DNA from: Nibribacter roseus
GTDB lineage: Bacteria > Bacteroidota > Bacteroidia > Cytophagales > Hymenobacteraceae
Direction: 5' to 3'
Length of the DNA stretch: 64,000 nt
NCBI RefSeq assembly: GCF_042662225.1
Contig: NZ_JBHSYQ010000004.1
Span: forward strand, 269,170-333,169
Numbering within the stretch: the first letter of the stretch is position 1; each line of letters opens with the position of its first letter. The notes beneath the pieces are model-generated. The model saw only the letters and a list, made by a program, of their open reading frames with translations. It made no database searches and had not been told where the DNA came from. This document shows positions 44,369-52,978 of the stretch, piece after piece. The position numbers and the translations under genes are program-made.

Positions 44369-45820
44369 TCAAACTCTTGTTTTGTTGCTTCTGAAAGCTG
44401 CTTCTGAGGCCATTGGTGTATTTTTAGTCCAAAGGGCCTCCATTTCTTCAAGTGATTTACCCTTGGTTTCAGGAACCATTTTCCAGACGAAAAGGAGAGA
44501 CAAAACACTCATGACACCGTAGAAGCCATACGTAAACGCACCGCTAAATTCCATCATGGAAGGGTAAGTGGCCGAGATGAAATAGTTGGCTGCCCATTGA
44601 GCTGCCACAGCAACGGCAACGGCTTTCCCTCTAATTTTATTAGGGAATATTTCTGAAATTAAAACCCAGCAGATTGGTCCCCACGACATCATGAAAGAAG
44701 CCGTGTAAATGATAATAAATACCAAGGTGCTTATTCCTATGATCTCGAAATAAGAAAGCGCTGAGATGGCAAACATACCAATGGCCATACCTATAGAGCC
44801 TACAATGAGCAGAGGTTTTCTGCCCCATTTATCAACGGTTAAAATAGCAACTACTGTAAAGAAAACATTTACCACGCCCATTACAACCGTTTGTAGCATG
44901 GAAGCGTCAGTGCCGGCACCCATACTTTGGAATATTCTAGGTGCATAGTAAAGCGCCACGTTTATGCCCACAAATTGCTGGAAAACAGATAACAGAATAC
45001 CAATAATGATCACTGTTTTTCCGTAAGACCATAGTTTCCCTGAGTGGTGCTCAACGGTATTTTTGATGTCGGCAAAGATTTGTTTAGCGGCAGTACTGCC
45101 ATTCACTTTGGTAAGAATCTTCAGCGCCTCTTTGTCTTTGTTCACCATGCTCAGGTATCTAGGAGATTCAGGCACGAAGAACAAGAGAATACCGAATAAA
45201 CCCGCCGGGATGGCCTCAGAAAGGAACATCCTTCTCCAGCCCACTTGGTCCAGCCAATCAACAGACTGACCGCTGGCAATGCCCCAGTTAACGAAGTATA
45301 CCACCAGCATACCGAAGATAATAGCAAACTGATTTAGAGAAACCAGGCGGCCACGCAGGTTGGCAGGAGCTAACTCTCCTATATATACCGGACAAACGGC
45401 AGAGGCTAAGCCTACCCCAATACCACCAATAATGCGGTAAAAGTTGAACATGTACAGTAGACCCATAGTTGGTCTTCCTTCTTCAAAGAACAGGAACTCC
45501 GGATAACCAGAGCCTAGCGCCGATAAGAAAAACAGTACAGCTGCTACGATTAATGTCCTTTTACGCCCTAATCTAGAAGCTAGCAATCCTGAAATGGCAC
45601 CACCAATAATACAGCCAATTAAGGCACTGGATATGGTTATTCCATGAATCCAAGTGCTGAGGCCCTGGCCGGTGATCAAATATTTCTGTACCGATTGCTC
45701 TGCACCTGAAATAACGGCAGTGTCATACCCAAAAAGTAGACCACCCAAAGTAGCAATTAAAGTAATGCCGGCTATGTAAGGTATGTTCTGACCTGCCGTT
45801 ACCTTTTCGTTCTGAATCAT
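44369..45820 (-). CDS. xylE: D-xylose:H+ symporter (MFS sugar porter)
   Basis: A 483-residue protein with twelve hydrophobic helices. Sugar-porter signatures are G-G-L-L-F-G-Y-D-T-A-V-I-S-G in helix 1, G-R-K-R in the 2-3 loop, P-E-S-P-R-Y-L after helix 6, Q-Q-F-V-G-I-N in helix 7, and P-E-T-K-G-K-S-L-E-E at the end. It imports xylose using the proton gradient and so supplies xylA and xylB, encoded upstream in the same operon. Confidence 0.9.
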   Translation of the reverse strand: MIQNEKVTAGQNIPYIAGITLIATLGGLLFGYDTAVISGAEQSVQKYLITGQGLSTWIHGITISSALIGCIIGGAISGLLASRLGRKRTLIVAAVLFFLSALGSGYPEFLFFEEGRPTMGLLYMFNFYRIIGGIGVGLASAVCPVYIGELAPANLRGRLVSLNQFAIIFGMLVVYFVNWGIASGQSVDWLDQVGWRRMFLSEAIPAGLFGILLFFVPESPRYLSMVNKDKEALKILTKVNGSTAAKQIFADIKNTVEHHSGKLWSYGKTVIIIGILLSVFQQFVGINVALYYAPRIFQSMGAGTDASMLQTVVMGVVNVFFTVVAILTVDKWGRKPLLIVGSIGMAIGMFAISALSYFEIIGISTLVFIIIYTASFMMSWGPICWVLISEIFPNKIRGKAVAVAVAAQWAANYFISATYPSMMEFSGAFTYGFYGVMSVLSLLFVWKMVPETKGKSLEEMEALWTKNTPMASEAAFRSNKTRV

Positions 45821-45855
45821 AATGAACTGGAATAAGGTGTATGAATAATTTTAAC

Positions 45856-47187
45856 CTAGATATACCGGTTGATCAGGTTCTCCAAGAATTCTTGGCGTCC
45901 GCTCTTAGGCTGTGGCTCACCATTTTCAACGGCAAAGTCGCGCAGGTTTTCTAAGGTTAGCTTACCAGCCTCAAACTCCTGACCTTTGCCGCTATCAAAC
46001 GTAGCATAACGTTCCTGACGGATTTTGCGGTAATCAGAATTCTGTAGAATGTTATCAGCGGCAATCAAAGCGCGGGCGAAGGTGTCAGCACCACCAATAT
46101 GGGCATAGAAAAGGTCTTCCATATCAGTAGAGTTTCTTCTGATTTTGGCGTCAAAGTTTACCCCGCCACCTTGCAATCCTCCGGCCTCTAAGAACACAAG
46201 CATCGCCTCGGTTATCTCGTTCAGGTTGTTCGGGAACTGGTCGGTATCCCAGCCGTTTTGGTAGTCACCGCGGTTGGCATCAATAGAACCTAACACCCCT
46301 GCATCAGCGGCCACCTGCAATTCATGTTGGAAAGTATGTCCGGCAAGGGTGGCGTGGTTTACTTCAATGTTGATTTTGAAGTCGCCTAACAGGTCATGCT
46401 GACGCAGGAAACCTATTACGGTAGCGCAGTCATAGTCATACTGGTGCTTGGTAGGCTCAGCGGGTTTAGGCTCTATAAAGAACGTGCCCTTAAAGCCTTG
46501 CTTGCGGGCATAGTCTTTGGCGGTGTGCAAGAAGCGGGCAAAATGCTCCTGCTCGCGCTTCATGTCGGTGTTCAATAATGTCATGTACCCTTCACGGCCA
46601 CCCCAGAAGACATAGTTCTCTCCGTTCAAGGCAATGGTAGCGTCCAAAGCGGCCTTTACCTGAGCGGCAGCATGGGTGAGCACATGGAAATCTGGATTGG
46701 TAGAGGCACCGTTCATATAACGGCTATGCGAGAATACATTGGCGGTACCCCAAAGTAATTTAACACCACTTGCGGCTTGCTTCTGCTGGGCATATTCTAC
46801 CATGGTTTGCAGACGACGCTCGTTCTCCGCTATGTCGTTGCCATAATCTACCACGTCTACATCATGGAAGCAGTAGTAAGGCAGGCCCATTTTAGTGATA
46901 AACTCAAAGGCAGCGTCCATTTTAGCTTTTGCGCGCGTGATCACATCTGAACTTTCATCCCAAGGGAAGGAAAGGGTAGGGCCGCCAAAAGGGTCAGAGC
47001 CGTTGGCGTTGAAAGAGTGCCAATAAGCCACTGCGAATTTAAGATGCTCTTTCAGGGTTTTACCGGCCACCACGCGGTTTTCATCATACCAGCGGTATGC
47101 AAGCGGGTTATCAGATTCTGCACCCTCGAATTTTATTTGATTGATTCCTTTAAAAAATTCTTTGTCTCCTAAAGTTACGTTTGCCAT
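45856..47187 (-). CDS. xylA: Xylose isomerase
   Basis: A 443-residue enzyme converting D-xylose to D-xylulose. Landmarks are Y-C-F-H-D-V-D (catalytic His), the metal-binding W-G-G-R-E-G-Y, K-P-A-E-P-T-K-H and V-N-H-A-T-L-A-G-H, and D-A-N-R-G-D-Y-Q-N-G-W-D. Length and the N-terminal E-F-F-K-G segment fit class II isomerases of Bacteroidota. It sits between xylB and xylE. Confidence 0.95.
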   Translation of the reverse strand: MANVTLGDKEFFKGINQIKFEGAESDNPLAYRWYDENRVVAGKTLKEHLKFAVAYWHSFNANGSDPFGGPTLSFPWDESSDVITRAKAKMDAAFEFITKMGLPYYCFHDVDVVDYGNDIAENERRLQTMVEYAQQKQAASGVKLLWGTANVFSHSRYMNGASTNPDFHVLTHAAAQVKAALDATIALNGENYVFWGGREGYMTLLNTDMKREQEHFARFLHTAKDYARKQGFKGTFFIEPKPAEPTKHQYDYDCATVIGFLRQHDLLGDFKINIEVNHATLAGHTFQHELQVAADAGVLGSIDANRGDYQNGWDTDQFPNNLNEITEAMLVFLEAGGLQGGGVNFDAKIRRNSTDMEDLFYAHIGGADTFARALIAADNILQNSDYRKIRQERYATFDSGKGQEFEAGKLTLENLRDFAVENGEPQPKSGRQEFLENLINRYI

Positions 47188-47218
47188 GGTGTTGTTTAAG
47201 TATAAAAGGTGTTAAATG

Positions 47219-48700
47219 TTAGTTGTTCAGTGAAGTTGACAAAAGAGACTTCCATTCCTGGTACGCCTCTTCATACTGGTTTACATTAGTGGGTTCAATC
47301 AAGCGCAGGCGCTCAAACTGCTGAAAGGCTTCAGTTGCCGATGCAAAAGTGCCTGCCCCAATTCCAGCTCCTAAGGCCGCGCCCACACTGCCGTCATTTT
47401 GGTAAAGTTCTACCGGCGCATTGGTAGCGTTTACAAACGCTTCGGCAAAAAGCTCGCTCAGGAACATATTGGCCTTTCCGGCTCTGATCACCTGTGGGTT
47501 CATGCCGTTCTCACGCATAATGTCTAGTCCGTACCTAAAGGTAAAGGCAATACCCTCCTGCACGGCTCTGAAAATATGGGCCTTGGTATGAAGGTTGAAG
47601 TTTAGACCGTGAAACTGTGCTCCAATAATTCTGTTGTTGAACACCCGTTCTGCTCCATTTCCAAAAGGGAAGATGCGCAGCCCGTTGCTCCCCACGGCTA
47701 CGGTAGAAGCCTGTTCGTTCATCTCCGGATAACTCACGTTATGGGTCAGATTCTCTTTAACCCAACTGTTCATGATACCGGTACCGTTAATGTTCATGAG
47801 TACACCCACACGCTTGGCGTCTGGCGTGTAATTCACATGTGCAAAAGTATTTACCCGTGACTGTTGGTCATACACCAACTGGTCGCTCACACCGTAAATA
47901 ACCCCCGAAGTTCCAGCGGTAGCGGCTACTTCACCCGGATTCAGCACGTTCAATGACAAGGCGTTGTTAGGTTGGTCTCCAGATTTATAGGCTACCGGAA
48001 TGCCTGTCTTCAGGTTCAGTTTTTGAGCCACGTCAGAGGTCACTTCCCCATGCGAAGAAAACAACGGCCTTACCTCCGGAATTAAATCTAGGCTAAAGCC
48101 GAAGTAGTTCAAAACATCCTGTGACACTTCATCATTTTGAAAATCCCAGAAGATGCCTTCAGAAAGGGCAGAGGCGCTTGTGGTGATGCTTCCGGTCAGT
48201 TTCATGGCGATGAAATCACCAGGCAGCATGATTTTGTGTATCTTGTGATAGGTTTCCGGTTCGTTATCCTTCACCCAGGCTAATTTAGCGGCGGTAAAGT
48301 TTCCAGGCGAGTTCAATAGGTGCGAAAGACTTTTCTCAGCGCCTATGGCATCAAAGGCTTTGTTGCCATACGGTACCGCGCGGCTGTCACACCAGATAAT
48401 AGAATCACGCAGCACCTGCTGGTCTTTGTCTACTACCACCAAGCCATGCATCTGGTAAGCAATTCCAATTGCCCCAATGTCTTCAGGCTGATATTTACCG
48501 GTGGCGTTCACCTTCAAAATTGCCTGTTGCACGTGCTCCCACCATATCTCCGGCGACTGTTCGGCCCAACCCGGCTGCAGGGAAGTTATTTTTGATTCTG
48601 TTTCAGGATACTGCGCTGAAGCAACGGTTTTCTGGGTTGCAGAATCTACTACGGAAGCTTTGATAGAACTGGTACCAACGTCAATTCCTAATAAAAGCAT
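47219..48700 (-). CDS. xylB: Xylulokinase
   Basis: A 493-residue FGGY kinase. It has the N-terminal phosphate loop L-G-I-D-V-G-T-S-S-I-K-A, the substrate segment Q-M-H-G-L-V (about 80), and a C-terminal nucleotide-binding half with A-G-T-S-G-V-I-Y-G and the G-G/G-x-G-x-G loop in G-A-A-L-G-A-G-I-G. It phosphorylates xylulose to xylulose-5-phosphate, feeding the split transketolase. First gene of the xylBAE operon. Confidence 0.95.
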   Translation of the reverse strand: MLLLGIDVGTSSIKASVVDSATQKTVASAQYPETESKITSLQPGWAEQSPEIWWEHVQQAILKVNATGKYQPEDIGAIGIAYQMHGLVVVDKDQQVLRDSIIWCDSRAVPYGNKAFDAIGAEKSLSHLLNSPGNFTAAKLAWVKDNEPETYHKIHKIMLPGDFIAMKLTGSITTSASALSEGIFWDFQNDEVSQDVLNYFGFSLDLIPEVRPLFSSHGEVTSDVAQKLNLKTGIPVAYKSGDQPNNALSLNVLNPGEVAATAGTSGVIYGVSDQLVYDQQSRVNTFAHVNYTPDAKRVGVLMNINGTGIMNSWVKENLTHNVSYPEMNEQASTVAVGSNGLRIFPFGNGAERVFNNRIIGAQFHGLNFNLHTKAHIFRAVQEGIAFTFRYGLDIMRENGMNPQVIRAGKANMFLSELFAEAFVNATNAPVELYQNDGSVGAALGAGIGAGTFASATEAFQQFERLRLIEPTNVNQYEEAYQEWKSLLSTSLNN

Positions 48701-48763
48701 ATAGGGTTAATGTTTTAAGTAATGGTCAAAGGAGCAAAGCGGGTTTTCCAACATGTGCTTCTA

Positions 48764-48771
48764 CAAACATA
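48764..48771 (-). promoter_or_regulatory. -7 box of the xylB promoter
   Basis: The minus strand reads TATGTTTG, matching TAnnTTTG, 63 nt before the xylB ATG. No good -33 TTG was found at 19 nt. Confidence 0.4.
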
Positions 48772-48850
48772 GTAAATAAGTGTCATAAAAACATTTACTA
48801 TTTCATAAAATTTTATCCTTCATTAGAGATAATTTTTATGAAACAAAGAT

Positions 48851-48864
48851 TGAAATCGGTGGCA
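48851..48864. promoter_or_regulatory. LacI-type operator site 3 (xylB)
   Basis: TGAAATCGGTGGCA differs from TGnAAnCGnTTnCA at one base and shares TGAAATCGG with site 2 at uxuA. It lies 80 nt upstream of the xylB -7 box. Confidence 0.5.
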
Positions 48865-49036
48865 AGTGTTAAATTTATAAAAGCTTTAGATGAAATCAAA
48901 CCTGATGTGTAGGTGAAAATCAGATTACTACTACAGAAAACCCCAATCTTTACTAAAGTTATTAATGCATTAACGCTAAGAATATTTATACGCTAGAAAA
49001 ATATTGGGCTGCAATTTCCCTCAGCGTTTTAAAAGT

Positions 49037-49076
49037 CAGTTTTGAAGCTGATATCTGAAAAACAGGCTAAAAACAG
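49037..49076. repeat. Nested palindromic element copy 17
   Basis: The right arm CAGGCTAAAAACAG is near consensus and the inner ATATCTGAAAAA core remains; the left arm CAGTTTTGAAGCTG is partly altered. Confidence 0.5.
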
Positions 49077-49146
49077 TAACCAATTTTTGAATGGCTGATC
49101 TTCACAATTCATTAGTGAAATGGCAGAGCCGAGGCAGGGCTGGCGG

Positions 49147-49177
49147 TTGAATAAGAAGGTACAAAAAGGTACCTTTG
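49147..49177 (+). promoter_or_regulatory. Promoter of the WalJ-like gene
   Basis: TTG (49147-49149), 20 nt, TACCTTTG (49170-49177) close to the Bacteroidota consensus. The ATG follows only 6 nt after the box, so the transcript may be nearly leaderless. Confidence 0.55.
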
Positions 49178-49183
49178 TAAGGT

Positions 49184-49966
49184 ATGGACGTTTTTATAAC
49201 ATCGCTGAATTCGGGGAGCAACGGCAACTGCTATTACGTGGGGAATGAGTGGGAGGCAGTGCTGATTGACGTGGGCATTTCATGTAGGGAAACTGAAAAG
49301 CGAATGCAGCGTCTTGGTTTGTCAATGGGGCGGGTAAAGGCAATTTTTGTCTCACACGAACACTCAGACCATATAAGAGGCGTTGAAGTACTGGCCAAGC
49401 GGTATCAGCTGCCGGTGTTCATCAGCCAGGGCACGTTGCAAAATTCAAGGTTAAAGCTTCCTCTGCATCTGATCATGCCACTGCAGGCAGATGTTCCGGT
49501 TCAGATAGGCAGTTTGTCTGTTACTGCTTTCCCAAAATTTCATGATGCCGCAGATCCACATAGTTTTGTGGTTTCTTGCAATAGCATCAATGTGGGTGTG
49601 TTCACTGATATTGGAGTGCCCTGCGAAAGGCTAATGTATCATTTCGGGCAATGCCACGCCGCCATTCTGGAAGCTAATTATGATGAGGAGATGTTGGCCA
49701 ATGGGCACTACCCTTATTACCTGAAAAACAGGATCAGAGGGGGCAAAGGTCATTTGTCTAATACACAAGCCTTAGATGTGTTTCTAAACCACCGGCCCCC
49801 TTTTATGAGCCACCTGTTGCTGGCGCACCTTTCAAAAGAAAACAACAATGCCCAAATGGTGCAGGAGTTGTTTCAGGCGCATGCACAGGGCACGGAGGTA
49901 GTGGTAGCCTCCAGATATGAAGAAACGCCCGTCTATCAGATAAATTTAACCGAAGAATTGGTATAG
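49184..49966 (+). CDS. MBL-fold hydrolase, YycJ/WalJ-like
   Basis: A 260-residue cytoplasmic metallo-beta-lactamase-fold protein. The N-terminal S-L-N-S-G-S-N-G-N-C-Y-Y and D-V-G-I-S-C-R segments and the metal motif V-S-H-E-H-S-D-H-I-R-G (about 56-66) are typical of WalJ/YycJ, as are the later G-V-F-T-D-I-G, E-A-N-Y-D and G-K-G-H-L-S-N. WalJ-type proteins are linked to exonuclease function in DNA repair or segregation. The gene is monocistronic. Confidence 0.9.
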   Translation: MDVFITSLNSGSNGNCYYVGNEWEAVLIDVGISCRETEKRMQRLGLSMGRVKAIFVSHEHSDHIRGVEVLAKRYQLPVFISQGTLQNSRLKLPLHLIMPLQADVPVQIGSLSVTAFPKFHDAADPHSFVVSCNSINVGVFTDIGVPCERLMYHFGQCHAAILEANYDEEMLANGHYPYYLKNRIRGGKGHLSNTQALDVFLNHRPPFMSHLLLAHLSKENNNAQMVQELFQAHAQGTEVVVASRYEETPVYQINLTEELV

Positions 49967-49992
49967 CCTTTTCTACCGCAGAAGTAGCTTTT

Positions 49993-50032
49993 CTGTTTTA
50001 GACTTGTTTTACGAAAAGTAGCCTTAAAACGG
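49993..50032. repeat. Nested palindromic element copy 18
   Basis: CTGTTTTAGACTTG and the GTAGCCTTAAAACGG arm around TTTTACGAAAA, 27 nt after the walJ-like stop. Confidence 0.55.
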
Positions 50033-50221
50033 CTGTTGCTGTGGGAATTTCTCCTTCTCCTTCTGCTCCTGATTATATGCTTTAGCATAACGCCTGAAAG
50101 GCAGATAGTGCCATAAAATAGGCTTCCGCTGCGGTACAAACTACAGCTGGTTTATGACGTAAAACCACAGTTTTTTAAAGAAAAATATTATATATGTAGT
50201 TTGAACCAATACCCTTTCCCC

Positions 50222-51109
50222 ATGCATAAAATTTTACCGCTGCTATTCCTCTTTCTTTCTTTTAACACCATTCTTGCCCACGCTCAAACCGCCGCAGATA
50301 CAACCTGGAGACGTAGTTTTTCGGCTGGAGTGAATTTGAATCAAGCTTCTTTCAGCGACAACTGGAAAGCTGGAGGCGTAAATTCAGTGGCGGTAAATGC
50401 TTTTCTGAACAGTAGGGCAGACTATAAATGGGAGCGGGTCTCTTGGGACAATTCCATGCAGTTGCAGTATGGCATTGTGAAAAACGAAGGGGAGGGGATG
50501 CGCAAAAGCATTGACCGGATTTTCCTGGATTCTAAGTACGGCTACGGTTTTTCAACCGATTGGAACACCTTTGTTTCAGCTAATTTCTTGTCTCAGTTTG
50601 CGCCTGGCTACGAGTACGATGTAGATGACGTTGGTACAGACCGTTTAATATCAAATTTCTTTTCACCCGCTTTTCTGACTTTTGCGCTAGGAGCCGAGTA
50701 CAAACCAAACCCTAACTTCTCGCTACGGCTTAGCCCTTTTGCCCCTAGGTTCACCTTTTTGCTAGATGAAGACGTGGCTGTGAACGAACGATATGGGGTA
50801 CCAGAAGGAGACAAGGTTCGTACCGAGTGGTTGGCGGCCATGATACAGGCAGATTACCAGAAAACGGTTATGACCAATGTTGATTTAAAGGTGCACTATA
50901 ATGCCTTTATCAATTATAAAGAGTTAAGTTTTAAAAGAGTTGACCACAGGGTGAACCTAGTTTTAGCTGCCAAAGTGAACAAGTACATTAACGTAAACCT
51001 GATGGGCAACCTCATTTACGACTATGACCAAGATTCAAACATTCAGTACAGCCAGTCTTTGGGCTTAGGCGTTTTGTATACGCTGCAGGGTTTTTCTACC
51101 GGGCAATAA
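50222..51109 (+). CDS. DUF3078 outer-membrane beta-barrel protein
   Basis: A 295-residue exported protein (signal ending I-L-A-H-A-Q). The mature part has alternating strands with F-S-A-G-V-N-L-N-Q-A-S-F-S-D-N-W at its start, the classic DUF3078 signature, and ends in a beta-barrel-like segment. It is an outer-membrane protein of unknown function in Bacteroidota. ATG 50222 is preferred over TTG 50201. It converges with the L,D-transpeptidase. Confidence 0.8.
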   Translation: MHKILPLLFLFLSFNTILAHAQTAADTTWRRSFSAGVNLNQASFSDNWKAGGVNSVAVNAFLNSRADYKWERVSWDNSMQLQYGIVKNEGEGMRKSIDRIFLDSKYGYGFSTDWNTFVSANFLSQFAPGYEYDVDDVGTDRLISNFFSPAFLTFALGAEYKPNPNFSLRLSPFAPRFTFLLDEDVAVNERYGVPEGDKVRTEWLAAMIQADYQKTVMTNVDLKVHYNAFINYKELSFKRVDHRVNLVLAAKVNKYINVNLMGNLIYDYDQDSNIQYSQSLGLGVLYTLQGFSTGQ

Positions 51110-51203
51110 AACTAGGTGCGTTGTAAACATCGGTTTTAAAGAAACGCAACCTCCTAGCTGTTTTTTAGCTTTACCGTTACCTATAGCACCAATAAGGTTA
51201 CTC

Positions 51204-51243
51204 CTGTTTTAGGCTTGTTTTTGCAGAAACAGGTCTAAAACAG
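51204..51243. repeat. Nested palindromic element copy 19
   Basis: CCTGTTTTAGGCTTG and CAGGTCTAAAACAG around TTTTTGCAGAAA, between convergent genes, so it could terminate both. Confidence 0.65.
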
Positions 51244-51321
51244 AAACACAAAATTGCAACTGCTGCTCATGAAGCGAGCCACCGTTTGCTCCACTGCCTA
51301 CCTTTGCAGAGGGAAGGCAGT

Positions 51322-52500
51322 TTATTTTTTTGTACTAACCTGTAAGGAACTAAGCTTGTCAAGTTGGTAAATGTCATTTCTGAACTGAAGCTGGCCCGTC
51401 TGGTCTACCCAAGCGGTGTAATAAGCCAGCTTCACCGTAACGGGCGTAGGTAAAATAATGGTTTGATTAGGGGCATTTTGCTGTAGTTCAGGGGCGGTGG
51501 TGCGCACCGTTGCCCAATCCTTTTGAAGCAGGTAAGTACCCAGCATTTCTGGGTTTTCTACCCGCACACAGCCGTGACTGTAGGCTCTGACAGGGTGGTT
51601 AAACAGGCTCCGCTCCGGAGTGTCATGCAGGTAAATGTCATGCTGGTTCGGAAACATGAATTTTATTTTACCCAGAGAGTTCTTTGGGCCAGGCTGCTGA
51701 ACTACCCAATACTTACCCTGTGCCACTTCTTTTGGGTTAGACAGTAATTCACTGCCAGTAACTTGGTGCTTTTTAGTGCCCTCCGCCCTATATACCACCA
51801 TATTATTCCGGCTCAAATAATTGGGGTCAGTTTTCACCATAGGTATGATCTCGCGGCGCAAAATACTTTGGGGTACCGTCCACGTAGGGTTGAGAACCAA
51901 ATAGGTAATAAGGCTGTCCATGGGAATGGTCTGGTGCTGTTTTTCAGTACGCCCAATGATAACACGAGTTTGCCAAATAGATTGGCCACTTGAGTCAAGC
52001 AAATAAAGTTTAAAGTCCGGCAGGTTAACAAAAACCATACGCTGAGAGGGTTGTGTTGACGCCTGTTGCCAGCGTTGCAGATTCAAGGTTATTTGTGCCA
52101 GTCGCTGATCAGGAGGCACGTTTAGGGCTTCAAGGGTCTGAGGTCCTACCACTCCATCTGGAGTCAAACCATGCCGCCGCTGAAACTTCTTTACAGCCTC
52201 TTTGAGCACATCATCAAATAAAGAATCCTGCTCTGAAACGGTAGAAGGCAAGTCGCCGGTTAACTGAAGATTGTTTTTAAGGCCGGTCACCTCTGCGGCT
52301 TTCTCGCAAGCCACCAGACATACGTTTTGATCAATAGATTTCCACTTGCCGGAACGGGCAATATTCTGATACTGCTGCTGGGCCTGCCGTAACAACTCTA
52401 CCTGCCTTGCAGGCGAGAAAACAGCAGGTTGTGCCTTGGCTGCACCTGAGAAAAATAATATATAAATTAAAGCAAATAGAACTCTCCAATGCTGCTTCAT
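51322..52500 (-). CDS. L,D-transpeptidase (YcbB-like YkuD domain)
   Basis: A 392-residue exported protein (signal ends at A-A-K-A-Q). A peptidoglycan-binding domain (V-K-K-F-Q-R-R-H-G-L-T-P-D-G-V-V-G, about 108-124) precedes the YkuD catalytic domain (about 165-340) with the active Cys in S-H-G-C-V-R-V-E. The C-terminal D-I-Y-Q-L-D tail fits the YcbB subfamily. It forms 3-3 peptidoglycan cross-links or attaches proteins, and acts in the periplasm. Confidence 0.9.
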   Translation of the reverse strand: MKQHWRVLFALIYILFFSGAAKAQPAVFSPARQVELLRQAQQQYQNIARSGKWKSIDQNVCLVACEKAAEVTGLKNNLQLTGDLPSTVSEQDSLFDDVLKEAVKKFQRRHGLTPDGVVGPQTLEALNVPPDQRLAQITLNLQRWQQASTQPSQRMVFVNLPDFKLYLLDSSGQSIWQTRVIIGRTEKQHQTIPMDSLITYLVLNPTWTVPQSILRREIIPMVKTDPNYLSRNNMVVYRAEGTKKHQVTGSELLSNPKEVAQGKYWVVQQPGPKNSLGKIKFMFPNQHDIYLHDTPERSLFNHPVRAYSHGCVRVENPEMLGTYLLQKDWATVRTTAPELQQNAPNQTIILPTPVTVKLAYYTAWVDQTGQLQFRNDIYQLDKLSSLQVSTKK

Positions 52501-52835
52501 CTTTCCCTCCTTTTCTACTCTGCGTTCAGCTGGTTAGCTGGTTTATGACCAGTATATGATAATCTTACGGTAATATGCGTGGAGGGGGCTAAATTTATGA
52601 CCACGTTTTGGGTAAGAGGGCTATGGTAGACTGTTTTAAGCATGTTCCTGAAATTGTTCAAATTCTGTAAAGTGCTTTAGGGTTTAAGAATCTAAATTTT
52701 GATGCAGCATGTAGATAATGGCCGTGACTTTCAGTGCAATAGTAGACAGGGTCAAGGAAGAATTAAATGAGAATAAATGACCTGTAGGGTGATGATGATC
52801 ATGTAGAAAGACAGCAATTACTTCTTAATTGCGTC

Positions 52836-52875
52836 TGCTTTCGACCCGTTTTTCTAAAAACAGGCTAAAAACACC
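52836..52875. repeat. Nested palindromic element copy 20 (degenerate)
   Basis: Only the inner core (GTTTTTCTAAAAAC) and right arm AGGCTAAAAACA are clear; the left arm is worn. Confidence 0.4.
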
Positions 52876-52910
52876 ACCGATGAATTAGACAGCACCAGCT
52901 ATGCAGAAGG

Positions 52911-52922
52911 TGACATATGTCA
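52911..52922. promoter_or_regulatory. TGAC-N4-GTCA dyad upstream of the kinase
   Basis: TGACATATGTCA is a perfect 12-bp palindrome, 24 nt before the kinase -7 box. The form fits Crp/Fnr-superfamily operators, and such a regulator is encoded four genes downstream. The same TGAC-N4-GTCA frame occurs before hemA. Confidence 0.55.
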
Positions 52923-52945
52923 TTCTTTGAGTTCCGTAGAAAGGT

Positions 52946-52953
52946 TATCTTTG
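52946..52953 (+). promoter_or_regulatory. -7 box of the tandem-PAS kinase
   Basis: TATCTTTG fits TAnnTTTG with a TTTG 16 nt upstream (52926-52929), slightly short of the usual spacing. It supports the ATG at 52979. Confidence 0.45.
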
Positions 52954-52978
52954 GAACTTGAGCAATCACAGAGCGCGC

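Larger units (their letters stand above)
48701..49183. other. Divergent xylB/walJ-like regulatory region
   Basis: It holds a minus-strand -7 box at 48764-48771 for xylB, an operator-like site at 48851-48864, palindromic copy 17 and the walJ-like promoter. No gene is seen. Confidence 0.5.
52501..52978. other. Regulatory region upstream of the tandem-PAS kinase
   Basis: It holds palindromic copy 20, the perfect dyad at 52911-52922 and a TATCTTTG -7 box at 52946-52953. A lone half arm (ACTGTTTTAAGCATG) lies near 52629. No gene is seen. Confidence 0.5.

Noticed and set aside
51299..51306. TACCTTTG -7-like box
   Set aside because: It points at the 3' end of the convergent L,D-transpeptidase gene, with no plus-strand gene downstream and no fitting -33 box.
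52628..52660. Half palindromic element (ACTGTTTTAAGCATG) upstream of the tandem-PAS kinase
   Set aside because: The inner core and second arm are missing. It may be a worn copy but cannot be scored as one.
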